Shown in pieces: positions 20,860 to 29,346 of a DNA stretch of 64,000 bases (positions within the stretch are counted from its first letter, which is position 1; every line of letters starts with the position of its first letter). A program made the translations under genes and the position numbers. Source of the stretch: an uncultured Altererythrobacter sp. (GTDB lineage: Bacteria; Pseudomonadota; Alphaproteobacteria; Sphingomonadales; Sphingomonadaceae). A model generated the notes under the pieces. It was not told the DNA's origin, searched no databases, and saw only the letters and a list, made by a program, of their open reading frames with translations. The stretch covers positions 248,001-312,000 of the forward strand of contig CANLLZ010000001.1 of NCBI GenBank assembly GCA_947492235.1, read 5' to 3'.

Positions 20860-21525
20860 TTAGTTTTCGAGGGCCGCGAACGTCTCGATATCGTCGACTT
20901 TTCCGGAGACGACCAGCACATCGCCCGGCATGATCAGCGTATCGGGCACGGCGTGGATGAAGTCCTCGCCCTCCCGCTTCACCCCGATCACCGTCACTGC
21001 GTATTTCTTGCGGCATTCGCTGGTTACCAGCGGGATGCCGATAATCGGACCCGGCGCGGCGAGGCGCGCGATGGAAAAATCGTCGCCGAAATCGATGAAA
21101 TCGAGCAGCCGCTCGTTCAGCAGCCGGGCCACCCGCTCGCCCATACGCTCTTCGGGGAAGACGACGTGGCCCGCGCCCGTACGCTCCAGAATGCGCGCGT
21201 GCTTCTCGTTTGTTGCCTTGGCCCAAATCCGCTCGATGCCCAGATCGCTCAGCGCAAGGACGGTCAGCACGCTGGCTTCGATATCGCTGCCGATGGCGAC
21301 CACCGCCGAGTCGAAATCGGCCACGCCGAGGCTCTGCAGGCACTGCATGTCGGTACAATCGGCTTCGACCACCTGGGTGAGCTCGGATGCGAACTGCTGC
21401 ACCAGCGCCGGGTCGGTATCTGCGCCCAGCACCTCGTGGCCCATCCGCTCCAGCGTCCGCGCGACAGAGCCTCCAAAACGGCCAAGGCCGATCACCAGAA
21501 CGGGTTTGTTTTGCTTAGCCGACAA
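20860..21525 (-). CDS. ktrA: Trk/Ktr potassium uptake regulatory subunit (TrkA family)
   Basis: A 221-residue cytoplasmic RCK protein: Rossmann motif GLGRFGGSVA near the start, GADTDPALVQQFASEL for nucleotide binding, then a TrkA-C domain (about 135-221). It gates the partner channel in response to ATP/ADP or NAD(H). I choose a TTG start at 21525 because AGGAGG lies 7 nt upstream and the resulting length equals typical KtrA; a longer ATG frame would add 30 residues unlike the family. The start lies inside the 3' end of the ktrB gene, so the two are coupled. Confidence 0.88.
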   Translation of the reverse strand: MSAKQNKPVLVIGLGRFGGSVARTLERMGHEVLGADTDPALVQQFASELTQVVEADCTDMQCLQSLGVADFDSAVVAIGSDIEASVLTVLALSDLGIERIWAKATNEKHARILERTGAGHVVFPEERMGERVARLLNERLLDFIDFGDDFSIARLAAPGPIIGIPLVTSECRKKYAVTVIGVKREGEDFIHAVPDTLIMPGDVLVVSGKVDDIETFAALEN

Positions 21526-22843
21526 TGGGGTCCTCCTGAGGGTAACGATACGGGCGCGGCTGGGCGCCCAGAGCAAGCGCTGTTGCCACAGTGATCGTGC
21601 CAACCCGGCCGACAAACATCAGCGCGATAATCACAAGCTGGCCTGACGGGGGCAGCTCGCCAGTGACGCCAGTAGAGAGGCCCACGGTCGAGAAGGCCGA
21701 GATCGCCTCGAACAAAAGGTCCTCGAACGGCAGCGGGGTCACGATGGAAAGAAACACGGTCGCGCCAAAAATAAGGCTGCCCGCCAGCACCACCACCGTC
21801 AGCGCCTGCCGCTCCACCGCAGGGCCAAACCGCCGCCCGAACAGGCCCGCATCGCGCCGCCGGGCGACTTCCGACAAGACGATAGCCAGCACGACGAGGA
21901 AGGTCGTGATCTTGATCCCGCCTGCCGTACCCGCGCTGCCGCCACCGATGAACATCAGGAAGTAGTTCATCATCAGGGTTTCATCGCGAAACGCGCCGAC
22001 ATCCAGACTGTTGAAACCCGCCGTGCGCGGCATCACCGAATGGAAACCGGCATTGAGCACCTTGGCCCCCAGACCCATCGGCCCCAGCGTGTCGGCATTG
22101 CTCCATTCCATCGCGAGGATCGAGACGAAGCCGATGACCAGCAGGCCGGCCGTGCCACTCACCGTGATCTTAGTATGCAAGCTCCAGTCGCTCCAAGCGA
22201 GGTGGTGCCGCCGCAAATCCTGCATCACGGGAAAACCCAGCGCGGTCAGGATCACCGCCAGCATGATCGGGATGAGCATGACCGGATCGCTCTGGAACCC
22301 TATGACGCTGTCGGAATAGCTGGAGAACCCGGCATTGTTGAACGCGCTGATGGAATGGAAAATGCCATGCCACACGGCGTCACCCAAGGCGTGATCGTAG
22401 AAGAAATAGAGCCGCGCGGTCAGGATTGCGGCGACCGTCGCCTCCACCGCAATCGTGATTTTCAGGACGAGTTTCAGCACCGAACGCGCATCCCCGCCTT
22501 CCAGCCGGTTGCGCTCGACCTGCGTCGCCATCCGGTCGCGTAATCCAAAGCCGCGTCCGGCCATCAGGCCAAACAGCGTCGCCGCCGTCATGATCCCGAA
22601 CCCGCCGATCTGGAACAGCAGCAGGATCACGACCTGCCCGAAGAATGACCAATAGGTTGCCGTATCCACTACAATCAGGCCGGTCACGGCGACCGCAGAT
22701 GTCGATGTAAACAGCGCGGTCATCGGCGCTGTCGGTTCACCATCGGCGCTCGCTATAGGCAGGCTGAGCAATCCCGCGCCGACGAGGATGGCCAGAAGAA
22801 ACAGCACGGGGATGAGCCGGATCGGATCACGAAAGACGCGCAT
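21515..22843 (-). CDS. ktrB: Trk/Ktr potassium transporter membrane subunit (KtrB/TrkH family)
   Basis: The 442-residue membrane protein forms the K+ (and Na+)-conducting pore. Four selectivity-loop repeats are visible: TSTSAVAVTGL, SISAFNNAGFS, MPRTAGFNSLD and ISAFSTVGLSTGVT, each with the conserved glycine. The flexible MFIGGGSAGTAGGIK loop is the gate region of KtrB. The length is that of KtrB rather than the longer E. coli TrkH. It overlaps ktrA by 11 nt. The pair is probably a Ktr system for turgor and osmotic adjustment. Confidence 0.93.
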   Translation of the reverse strand: MRVFRDPIRLIPVLFLLAILVGAGLLSLPIASADGEPTAPMTALFTSTSAVAVTGLIVVDTATYWSFFGQVVILLLFQIGGFGIMTAATLFGLMAGRGFGLRDRMATQVERNRLEGGDARSVLKLVLKITIAVEATVAAILTARLYFFYDHALGDAVWHGIFHSISAFNNAGFSSYSDSVIGFQSDPVMLIPIMLAVILTALGFPVMQDLRRHHLAWSDWSLHTKITVSGTAGLLVIGFVSILAMEWSNADTLGPMGLGAKVLNAGFHSVMPRTAGFNSLDVGAFRDETLMMNYFLMFIGGGSAGTAGGIKITTFLVVLAIVLSEVARRRDAGLFGRRFGPAVERQALTVVVLAGSLIFGATVFLSIVTPLPFEDLLFEAISAFSTVGLSTGVTGELPPSGQLVIIALMFVGRVGTITVATALALGAQPRPYRYPQEDPIVG

Positions 22844-22962
22844 TGCCGGTTAATACAGAGGCTTGCGCCGCGCGAAAGCGTTTTGTGGGTCGAGGAGGCA
22901 CGAACGGACTTTCGCCGCTTTCCTCCGCTCCACCCGCCCGCTAGACCCCTCGGCATGACACG

Positions 22963-23020
22963 CACCGCGCCCCTCAACCTAACTGCTTTGGCACTTGGGT
23001 TCGGGGGCGCGGTGGTTTTT
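22963..23020 (+). promoter_or_regulatory. leader hairpin with T-run upstream of the crotonase gene (candidate attenuator)
   Basis: CACCGCGCCCC (22963-22973) pairs perfectly with GGGGCGCGGTG (23004-23014), followed by GTTTTT (23015-23020). This is an intrinsic-terminator shape in the plus direction, but no plus-strand gene precedes it. It lies 70 nt before the crotonase start, inside a possible 38-codon leader frame (22955-23071). A second hairpin CTTGGA/TCCAAG (23025-23051) follows. Confidence 0.5.
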
Positions 23021-23089
23021 AAGCCTTGGACAGTCTGCCAACCACTCCAAGTGTTCCGACCTGTGAATTGATCGAAGGGAAACCCGATA

Positions 23090-23959
23090 GTGTCCTACAC
23101 CCAGATAACGCTCGAGAAGGCCGATGGCGTGGCTGTTATCACGCTGAATCGGCCCGAGAAGATGAACGCCTACACCCGCACGATGGGCGAGGAGATCATG
23201 GCGGCGCTGGACGATACCGACGCCGATGACAGCGTGCGGGCGGTGATCTTCACCGGGGCGGGGGACCGGGCGTTCTGCGCCGGGGCCGATCTGACACCGG
23301 ATGACGGCGCGCGGCCCTTTGCCGACAACACCGAGGTGGAGAGCCTGTCTGACCCGCGCGTGCGCGATGGCGGGGGCTTGCTGACGCTGCGCCTTTTCAA
23401 ATCGACCAAGCCGCTGATCAGCGCTTGCAACGGCGTGGCCGTGGGTGTGGGCGCGACGATGCAGTGCGCGATGGACATAAGGCTGGCGGCAGACAGCGCG
23501 CGCTTCGGCTTCGTGTTTGCCAAGCGCGGCATCGTTCCGGAGGCCGCCTCCAGCTGGTTCCTGCCCAAGATCGTCGGCATCCAGCAGGCATTGGAATGGT
23601 GCTTCACAGGCCGCATCTTCGATGCTGCCGAGGCGAAGGAGGGCCGCTTCGTGCGCTCCGTCCATCCGCAGGCTGAGCTGATGGATGCTGCGCACGCGCT
23701 GGCGCGCGAGATTGCGGACAACACCTCCGCCGTCTCCGTCGCGATGACCCGCGCGATGCTCTACCGCCTGTCCACCGCCGACCACCCTATGGAAGCGCAC
23801 AAGATCGACAGCCGCAGCATCTACCGCCTCAGCCGCGGTGGTGATGCGAAGGAAGGGATCGCCAGCTTCCTAGAGAAGCGCGCGCCCGAGTATCCCGACA
23901 AGGTGAGTGAGGATATGCCCGACTTCTACCCATGGTGGGAGGAGCCGGAGTACGAATGA
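23090..23959 (+). CDS. enoyl-CoA hydratase/isomerase (crotonase) family protein
   Basis: The 289-residue protein has the crotonase core: VAVITLNRPEKMNAYTRTMG near the N terminus, the CoA/oxyanion segment FTGAGDRAFCAGADL (about residues 56-70), a second oxyanion Gly in CNGVAVGVGATMQCAMDIRL, and FVFAKRGIVPEAASSWFLP with a Glu in the catalytic region. It therefore hydrates or isomerises an acyl-CoA. It starts at GTG with GAAGGGA upstream. The stop overlaps the ATG of the mtnP gene. The exact CoA substrate is unknown; the set with a MarR regulator hints at one small operon. Confidence 0.92.
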   Translation: MSYTQITLEKADGVAVITLNRPEKMNAYTRTMGEEIMAALDDTDADDSVRAVIFTGAGDRAFCAGADLTPDDGARPFADNTEVESLSDPRVRDGGGLLTLRLFKSTKPLISACNGVAVGVGATMQCAMDIRLAADSARFGFVFAKRGIVPEAASSWFLPKIVGIQQALEWCFTGRIFDAAEAKEGRFVRSVHPQAELMDAAHALAREIADNTSAVSVAMTRAMLYRLSTADHPMEAHKIDSRSIYRLSRGGDAKEGIASFLEKRAPEYPDKVSEDMPDFYPWWEEPEYE

Positions 23960-24834
23960 GCGCACCTATGAGCAATTGGCATATCGGGGTCCTGGGCGGC
24001 AGCGGCCTGTATGAAGGCATCGCGCTGGAGGACCAGCAGCAGATCGAAGTGGGCTCTCCGTTTGGGGAGCCTTCGGGGCCGGTTACTACGGGCCGAGTCG
24101 GCGGTGTGAAAGTGACCTTCATGGCGCGCCACGGGGCGGGGCACCGGGTGCCGCCGTCTGCAGTGAACTACCGCGCAAATGTGGACGTGATGAAGCGCTG
24201 CGGCGTGACGGACCTGTTGGCGATCAGCGCCATCGGTTCCCTGTGCGAGGAAATGGCGCCGGGGCAGATGGTGGCGGTGGACCAGTTCATCGACCGCACC
24301 AGTGGGAGGCCGTCGAGCTTCTTCGGAGAAGGCATGGTGGCGCACGCTGGTCTGGCCGATCCGGTCTGCGCGCGGTTCGCCGCTCTGGCCGCTGACGCGG
24401 TGGAGGCCGCGAAGGGCACGGTGCACCGGGGCGGGACATATGTGGCAATCGAAGGCCCGCAATTCTCGACCCGCGCGGAAAGCCGGATGTACCGCGAATG
24501 GGGCGGGGACGTGATCGGGATGACCGCCATGCCCGAGGCGCGGCTGGCCCGCGAGGCGGAGCTGCCCTACGCGCTGCTCGGCATGGTGACGGACTATGAC
24601 AGCTGGCGCGATGCGGAAGCGGGCGTGGAGGCAAATGACATCATGGCGACGCTGGCCGCCAATGCCGATCTGGCGCGGGCCACGCTGGCGGCTTTGCTGG
24701 CGGCCTTGCCGGAAGAGCGTGAAGCCAGCCCAGTCGATACCGCGATGGAGTATGCCCTAATCACTGCACCCGAGGCGCGCGATCCGGTGCTACTGGCAAA
24801 GCTGGATGCAGTGGCCGGAAGGCTGCTTGGCTGA
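23956..24834 (+). CDS. mtnP: S-methyl-5'-thioadenosine phosphorylase
   Basis: MtnP splits 5'-methylthioadenosine with phosphate, the first step of methionine salvage. The 292-residue sequence shows the family signatures: GVLGGSGLYEG near the start, FMARHGAGHRVPPSAVNYRA, ISAIGSLCEEMAPGQMV, DQFIDRT, and the purine-site segment YVAIEGPQFSTRAESRMYR with GMTAMPEARLARE. VTDYDSW is conserved. The ATG overlaps the crotonase stop (ATGA). It is not in a full mtn cluster, so the rest of the salvage pathway must lie elsewhere. Confidence 0.95.
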   Translation: MSAPMSNWHIGVLGGSGLYEGIALEDQQQIEVGSPFGEPSGPVTTGRVGGVKVTFMARHGAGHRVPPSAVNYRANVDVMKRCGVTDLLAISAIGSLCEEMAPGQMVAVDQFIDRTSGRPSSFFGEGMVAHAGLADPVCARFAALAADAVEAAKGTVHRGGTYVAIEGPQFSTRAESRMYREWGGDVIGMTAMPEARLAREAELPYALLGMVTDYDSWRDAEAGVEANDIMATLAANADLARATLAALLAALPEEREASPVDTAMEYALITAPEARDPVLLAKLDAVAGRLLG

Positions 24835-24838
24835 TCGT

Positions 24839-25294
24839 ATGAGCAAAACCGATCAGACGGCGCTGGCCGACTTCCTGCCCTACCGGCTGTCTGTCGCGTC
24901 CAACGCGGTCAGCGCGCGGATTGCGGAGCTGTATCGCAGCCGCTTCGGCCTGACGATTGGCGAGTGGCGGATCATGGCCGTGCTGGGGGAGGGCGAGGCC
25001 CTGACCCAGCGCGAACTGGTGGGCGCGACACTGATGGACAAGGTGGCGGTCAACCGCGCGTGCAAGGTGCTGGAAAAGCGCGAGCTGGTGGCGCGCACGC
25101 CCAATCCGGAAGATGGTCGATCCCACCGGCTGGATCTGACAGACGAGGGGCGCGGGATCTATGGCGAGGTGATGCCGCTGGCCCGCGATATAGAGGCGCA
25201 GCTGCTGGCTGGCTTTACAGCAGAAGAGTACGAAACGATGCGCGGCCTGCTGGCACGTTTGCGCCAGCAGGCCGAACATATCGGTTCAAACTAA
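24839..25294 (+). CDS. MarR family transcriptional regulator
   Basis: The 151-residue protein has the MarR winged-helix fold: FGLTIGEWRIMAVLGEGEAL leading into the recognition region TQRELVGATLMDKVAVNRAC, then the wing NPEDGRSHRLDLTDEGR, and a C-terminal dimerisation helix. It starts 4 nt after mtnP, so it is likely cotranscribed with the crotonase and mtnP and could control them or the nearby leader. The tail meets the convergent tadC gene 9 nt away. The inducing ligand is unknown. Confidence 0.92.
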   Translation: MSKTDQTALADFLPYRLSVASNAVSARIAELYRSRFGLTIGEWRIMAVLGEGEALTQRELVGATLMDKVAVNRACKVLEKRELVARTPNPEDGRSHRLDLTDEGRGIYGEVMPLARDIEAQLLAGFTAEEYETMRGLLARLRQQAEHIGSN

Positions 25295-25303
25295 GGGTTC
25301 GGC

Positions 25304-26332
25304 TTAGCCGCCCTCGGCTCCGCTGCCCGGAGGTCCGTCGCCAGCGAAGGCGTCGGAGATCGAGCAGGCTGCCGGGCCGAGGATCACGATGAACAGGGTC
25401 GGCAGGATGAACAGGATCAGCGGCACCGTCATGATGGCCGGCAGACGCGCGGCCTTCTCTTCGGCGCGCATCATCCGCTCGTTGCGGAACTCGGCCGACA
25501 GAACGCGCAGGGCAGAAGCCAGCGGCGTACCGTAGCGTTCGGTCTGAACCATGGTGGTCACCACGCCGCGCACCGATTCCAGATCGACGCGGTAGGCTAG
25601 GTTGTTGAAAGCATGACGGCGCTCGGACAGGAACGAAAGCTCGATCGCGGTCAGGGCAAACTCGTCGCCCAGTTCCGGATAGGCCCGGCCCAGTTCCTTC
25701 GCCACGCGGTTGAATGCGGCGTCGACCGTCAGACCGGCCTCGGCGCAGATAACCAGCAGGTCGAGCGCGTCGGGCAGACCCTTGCGGATGGAATCGGTCC
25801 GTTTCTTGGCGCGGTTCTGCAGGAACAGCTCCGGTGCCTTGTAGCCCAGACCGGTTGCCCCGACGAGCGCGCCAAGCTGCTTGGCCTGCGACCAGTCGGG
25901 CACGACATCGAGCACATAGATGGCAAAGGCCGCGATCAGGCCGGTGACGACCGGCAAAATTGCGCGAACCCCGATAACCACCACCGCGAGTTCTTCGTTG
26001 CGATAGCCTGCGTGAGCAAGTTTCTGGCGGATCGCCTTGACCTGGCTGTCCTGCAGCACCTTGAAGCTGGAGAGGGTGTCTTTCACCTTCTCCGTCGTGT
26101 CGGTCTTCTTGATCAGGCTCTGGCGTTTCTTGCCGGAGGCTGTGACGATGCCCGCCTTCAGTTCGTCGCGGCGATTGTTGAGCGCTTTGACGCGCTTCGC
26201 CATCGGATCCTTGACGGTGACAGCGGCGTAGATAGCCAGCATGACAGCCATCGCGGCCACCCCGGCCAGAATGGTTCCGACAAGGAGGACATCGACGCCG
26301 AGAAGCGTGGGGCCTGATGGAGTATCGAACAT
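25304..26332 (-). CDS. tadC: Flp pilus inner membrane protein TadC (GspF family)
   Basis: TadC, with TadB, forms the inner membrane platform of the tad/Flp pilus machine. The 342-residue protein has an N-terminal membrane helix, a basic region (SGKKRQSLIKKT) and the T2SS-F domain with GLPDALDLLVICAEAGLTVDAAFNRVAKEL and a C-terminal pair of helices (PLILFILPTLFIVILGP). GGAGAAA precedes the ATG at 26332; an open frame upstream overlaps tadB and is not coding. It ends in an odd Gly-rich tail (AGDGPPGSGAEGG). Confidence 0.93.
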   Translation of the reverse strand: MFDTPSGPTLLGVDVLLVGTILAGVAAMAVMLAIYAAVTVKDPMAKRVKALNNRRDELKAGIVTASGKKRQSLIKKTDTTEKVKDTLSSFKVLQDSQVKAIRQKLAHAGYRNEELAVVVIGVRAILPVVTGLIAAFAIYVLDVVPDWSQAKQLGALVGATGLGYKAPELFLQNRAKKRTDSIRKGLPDALDLLVICAEAGLTVDAAFNRVAKELGRAYPELGDEFALTAIELSFLSERRHAFNNLAYRVDLESVRGVVTTMVQTERYGTPLASALRVLSAEFRNERMMRAEEKAARLPAIMTVPLILFILPTLFIVILGPAACSISDAFAGDGPPGSGAEGG

Positions 26333-26346
26333 GCGTGTTTCTCCAA

Positions 26347-27318
26347 TCAGATTTCGAAGCTGACCATTTTGGCCATGATGAACACACCGATCGACATCCA
26401 CAGCATGCCGCCAAGGCCTGCCACGATCAGACGGTCTTCCTCGAAGAAGCCGGCGACGTAATCGGGATTGATCCACCAGATCAGGCCGAAGACGATAAAG
26501 GGCAGCGAGCCGACGATGTAGGCAGACGCCTTGGACTCGGAGCTCATCGCCCGGATCTTCAGCTTCATCTGCGTGCGTTTGCGCAGCACGTCTGCGAGGT
26601 TCGACAGGGTCTCTGCCAGGTTACCACCGGTCTCGCGCTGGATGGCCAGCGTGATGCAGAAGAAGTTGAATTCCGGAATGCCGAGCCTGTCGGCAGTGGT
26701 CTGGAGCGAATCCTCCATCGTGCGGCCAATCTTGATCCGCTCGGTAATGCCCTTGAATTCCTCGCCAACTGGTCCGGGAATTTCGCTGGAGACAATGCCC
26801 AGCGTTTCCGTCACCGGCAGGCCGGATCGCAGGCCGCGGACCAGCAATTCGATGGCATCGGCAAATTTCGCGTTGAACTGAGTGGTGCGGCGATTGATGA
26901 AGAAATTGACGACCAGATGCGGCAAGCCCAGGCCGAGTATCAGCCCGACGATGGCCGCCAGCAGGAACGCACCCGAACGCAGGTAAACCAGCACGGCCAC
27001 GCCCAGAAAAACCCCGAGTGAAGCGTAGAAATACTGCTGGACAGTCCAGCCCTTACCGGTCCGCTCAAGCCGGATTGCCAGTGCCTCTATCCGCGATCCG
27101 GAGCCGGCCAGTTTCGTCGCCCGCGGCTTGCGCGATGCGATAGCCTTTTTCAGCTGGCTCTCGACCTTGGTGTCGGTGCTTTCCGAGTGGCGGAACCGCA
27201 CAGCCTGAAGGCGGCGCGTGCTTTCCTTGCCAGCGGACGGCCCCGACATCGCTGTATAACCCACGACCATAAGGGCCATGAGGCCGGCAGCGAATAGCAG
27301 GAGCTGGAATATGCTCAT
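26347..27318 (-). CDS. tadB: Flp pilus inner membrane protein TadB (GspF family)
   Basis: The 323-residue partner of TadC: an N-terminal membrane helix (4-23), a helical cytoplasmic region, two central helices (about 97-135), the GspF domain with ADAIELLVRGLRSGLPVTET and ITLAIQRETGGNLAETLSNL, and two C-terminal helices. Its start lies 74 nt after the cpaE stop. In almost all tad loci the motor ATPase gene cpaF precedes tadB directly; here it is missing and a palindrome occupies the space. Confidence 0.94.
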   Translation of the reverse strand: MSIFQLLLFAAGLMALMVVGYTAMSGPSAGKESTRRLQAVRFRHSESTDTKVESQLKKAIASRKPRATKLAGSGSRIEALAIRLERTGKGWTVQQYFYASLGVFLGVAVLVYLRSGAFLLAAIVGLILGLGLPHLVVNFFINRRTTQFNAKFADAIELLVRGLRSGLPVTETLGIVSSEIPGPVGEEFKGITERIKIGRTMEDSLQTTADRLGIPEFNFFCITLAIQRETGGNLAETLSNLADVLRKRTQMKLKIRAMSSESKASAYIVGSLPFIVFGLIWWINPDYVAGFFEEDRLIVAGLGGMLWMSIGVFIMAKMVSFEI

Positions 27319-27352
27319 CGGTCGGGTCTTTCGTTCAATGTTCCGCGCAAGG

Positions 27353-27392
27353 CTTCAATCCGGCGTCCCGTCGCGGGGACGCCGGGATGAAG
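27353..27392. repeat. REP-like palindrome at the cpaE-tadB junction
   Basis: CCGGCGTCCC (27360-27369) pairs perfectly with GGGACGCCGG (27376-27385) around a GTCGCG loop; flanking CTTCA/TGAAG extends the stem. There is no T-run on either side. It lies exactly where cpaF is expected and resembles mobile REP palindromes. Confidence 0.75.
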
Positions 27393-28682
27393 TTATTCTG
27401 CAGGAACGCTTTCCTTGGGTGCCTTGGCTTTCTTCGAAGGCAGCAACGATTTGAGATCGAAGCTTCCCAGAAGCGATTTCTTGCCATCGGCTTCCTCGTC
27501 GTCCTCTTCGACACTGGCGCCCACAACGCGGTCGGCCAGCTGCTTGATTGCATTGGTCGCCTTGCTGCTGGCGTTCGCGTCCACGAACACCTGGCCCAGC
27601 TTGGCGGCATTGGCAGCCGCCTTCGCATCGTAAGGAATGGTGATGTCGATCTTGCGCTCGATCGAGGCTTCGAAATCGGCCTTGCTGATCTCGGCGACGC
27701 CCGATTGCACCTTGTTGGCCACGATGATGGCCTGTGCATGCGGAGCGTTGGTCTTGAGCCACGACAGGATGCGGATGGTGTCACGGGCCGAAGCCAGCGT
27801 CATATCCGCCCCCAGCACGACGACATTCACATCGGCGAGCAATTGCGGGAAGTTGATCAGCATGTTGCGCGGCATGTCGATGACGGTCATCTCGAACGCC
27901 TGGCGGAACTCGTCCTCCAGCTGCACGAAAGCGCTGCCATCGGTCATCAGCGGCGAGTTGATCGGCGCCTCTGCGGACAGAATGGCCAGATTGTCGTTCG
28001 CGCGGATCATGGCGCGTTCGATAAACAGGCCGTCGATCCGGCTGGGATTGTCGATCGCATCGGTCAGGCCGCGGCCCGGCTCCAGATCCAGCGCAAGAGC
28101 GCCGGTTCCGAAATGCACGTCGAGGTCCAGCAGCGCGGTCGGCATCTTCATGTCGTCGCTGAACAGCCATGCGAGCGAAGTCGCCATGGTCGAAGCGCCG
28201 ACACCGCCGCGTGTGCCCACGATTGCGGTGGAGATATGGCGCTTGACCACATCACCATCGTTCGATTTCGGCTGGCTGAAAACAGCCTGCGCCTGATTGA
28301 GCGAGTCGCGCAGCTGGCCAGCGGACAGCGGTTTCAGCAGGTAATCGTGAATACCGCTCGACAGCAGGTCGCGGTAGAGGCGCACATCATTGACCTGGCC
28401 AACCGCGATTACGATCGTGCCCGGCTCGCAGACTTCTGCCAGCGCGTTGATGTCGTTCAGCGGATCGCCGCTTTCCGACAGGTCCACCATCAGGATGTTC
28501 GGGCTGGCCGAAACGCTGAGCGACTGGACAGCATTGCGCAGGCCGCCTTTGTTGCACTTTTCCGGCTGCCAGCCCATTTCGATGACCACCGGGCGGAGGA
28601 TATCCAGCGCGGTATCATCGCAAATATAGGCGGCGAAGGGATCACGATTGCCGGGCATTCCGGCACTCCAGGGAGCGTTCAT
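27393..28682 (-). CDS. cpaE: Flp pilus localisation ATPase CpaE/TadZ
   Basis: The 429-residue protein has an N-terminal receiver-like domain (about 16-130, with NILMVDLSE holding the phosphate-site Asp67 and HDYLLKPLSAGQLR) followed by a MinD/ParA-type ATPase domain starting VGTRGGVGAST (155-165), a deviant Walker A. TadZ/CpaE proteins place the pilus machinery at the cell pole. The last 60 residues are acidic then basic and probably disordered. The stop is followed by the palindrome at the tadB junction. Its ATG is 3 nt after the cpaD stop. Confidence 0.93.
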   Translation of the reverse strand: MNAPWSAGMPGNRDPFAAYICDDTALDILRPVVIEMGWQPEKCNKGGLRNAVQSLSVSASPNILMVDLSESGDPLNDINALAEVCEPGTIVIAVGQVNDVRLYRDLLSSGIHDYLLKPLSAGQLRDSLNQAQAVFSQPKSNDGDVVKRHISTAIVGTRGGVGASTMATSLAWLFSDDMKMPTALLDLDVHFGTGALALDLEPGRGLTDAIDNPSRIDGLFIERAMIRANDNLAILSAEAPINSPLMTDGSAFVQLEDEFRQAFEMTVIDMPRNMLINFPQLLADVNVVVLGADMTLASARDTIRILSWLKTNAPHAQAIIVANKVQSGVAEISKADFEASIERKIDITIPYDAKAAANAAKLGQVFVDANASSKATNAIKQLADRVVGASVEEDDEEADGKKSLLGSFDLKSLLPSKKAKAPKESVPAE

Positions 28683-28685
28683 GAG

Positions 28686-29333
28686 TTAGTCTCCTCCATT
28701 TTCGAGGCCGGAACCGGCAAGGCCCTCGGCACCGGTCAGCGGCTGCTCGACATAGCCCTGAATGGCTTTGTTCGAGGTGCGGATGACGGTTTCACCGGTT
28801 CCGCGCTGGCCGGAGATCAGGTCTTCCGGATTGGCGACCATCGCCGCCAAATTGCCGTTGACGCCGCAGCCGAAGCCCGGATGCGTGCCATTGTTGTAAT
28901 TGATGTCCGATTTGATGTCCCAATCGGGGCATCCCGGTACACTCGCGGTGGAGCGGGTGATCACAATGCGGGCATTGCCCGGCTGGACGAAGCCCTGCGT
29001 GACAGGAGCCCCCTGGCTCACGAGGATGCCGTGGCGCCCGGCGAGAGCGGAAACGGCAGCTGCGACGGCAGGGCTGCGCATCGGATCCTCGATCGAGACC
29101 CGGTCACCGTAACCCAGCTCCATGGTTTCGAACCAACCGGCCAGCCGCTGTTCTTCGACAGAGCTGAGACCCGCCGCGCCCGAGCGGACGTCGAACGTAT
29201 AGTTCGTGCGTTCCACCACCGGCTGCTTGGTGCTGTAAAGGCTGCGGTTCTCCGGCATCCCGCCGCACGCCGACAGCGCCAGGCCGAGGGAGAGGGAGAC
29301 AGCTCCTGCGAAAATTCGTTTCGATTTGGTCAT
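28686..29333 (-). CDS. cpaD: Flp pilus assembly lipoprotein CpaD
   Basis: A 215-residue lipoprotein: the signal ends in LALSAC with Cys23 as the lipidated residue. The mature part has the CpaD pattern of a small domain around WFETMELGYGDRVSIEDP and a late PGCPDWDIKSDIN segment, with a Cys pair (PGCP and FGCG) likely disulfide bonded. CpaD helps the secretin CpaC sit in the outer membrane. It lies between cpaC and cpaE at tight spacing, consistent with one transcript. Confidence 0.9.
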   Translation of the reverse strand: MTKSKRIFAGAVSLSLGLALSACGGMPENRSLYSTKQPVVERTNYTFDVRSGAAGLSSVEEQRLAGWFETMELGYGDRVSIEDPMRSPAVAAAVSALAGRHGILVSQGAPVTQGFVQPGNARIVITRSTASVPGCPDWDIKSDINYNNGTHPGFGCGVNGNLAAMVANPEDLISGQRGTGETVIRTSNKAIQGYVEQPLTGAEGLAGSGLENGGD

Positions 29334-29346
29334 CGTCTTCCCTCTC

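Noticed and set aside
22963-23051. SAM-II or similar riboswitch
   Set aside because: The conserved bases and pseudoknot of SAM-II are not present; I keep only the generic leader/attenuator idea.
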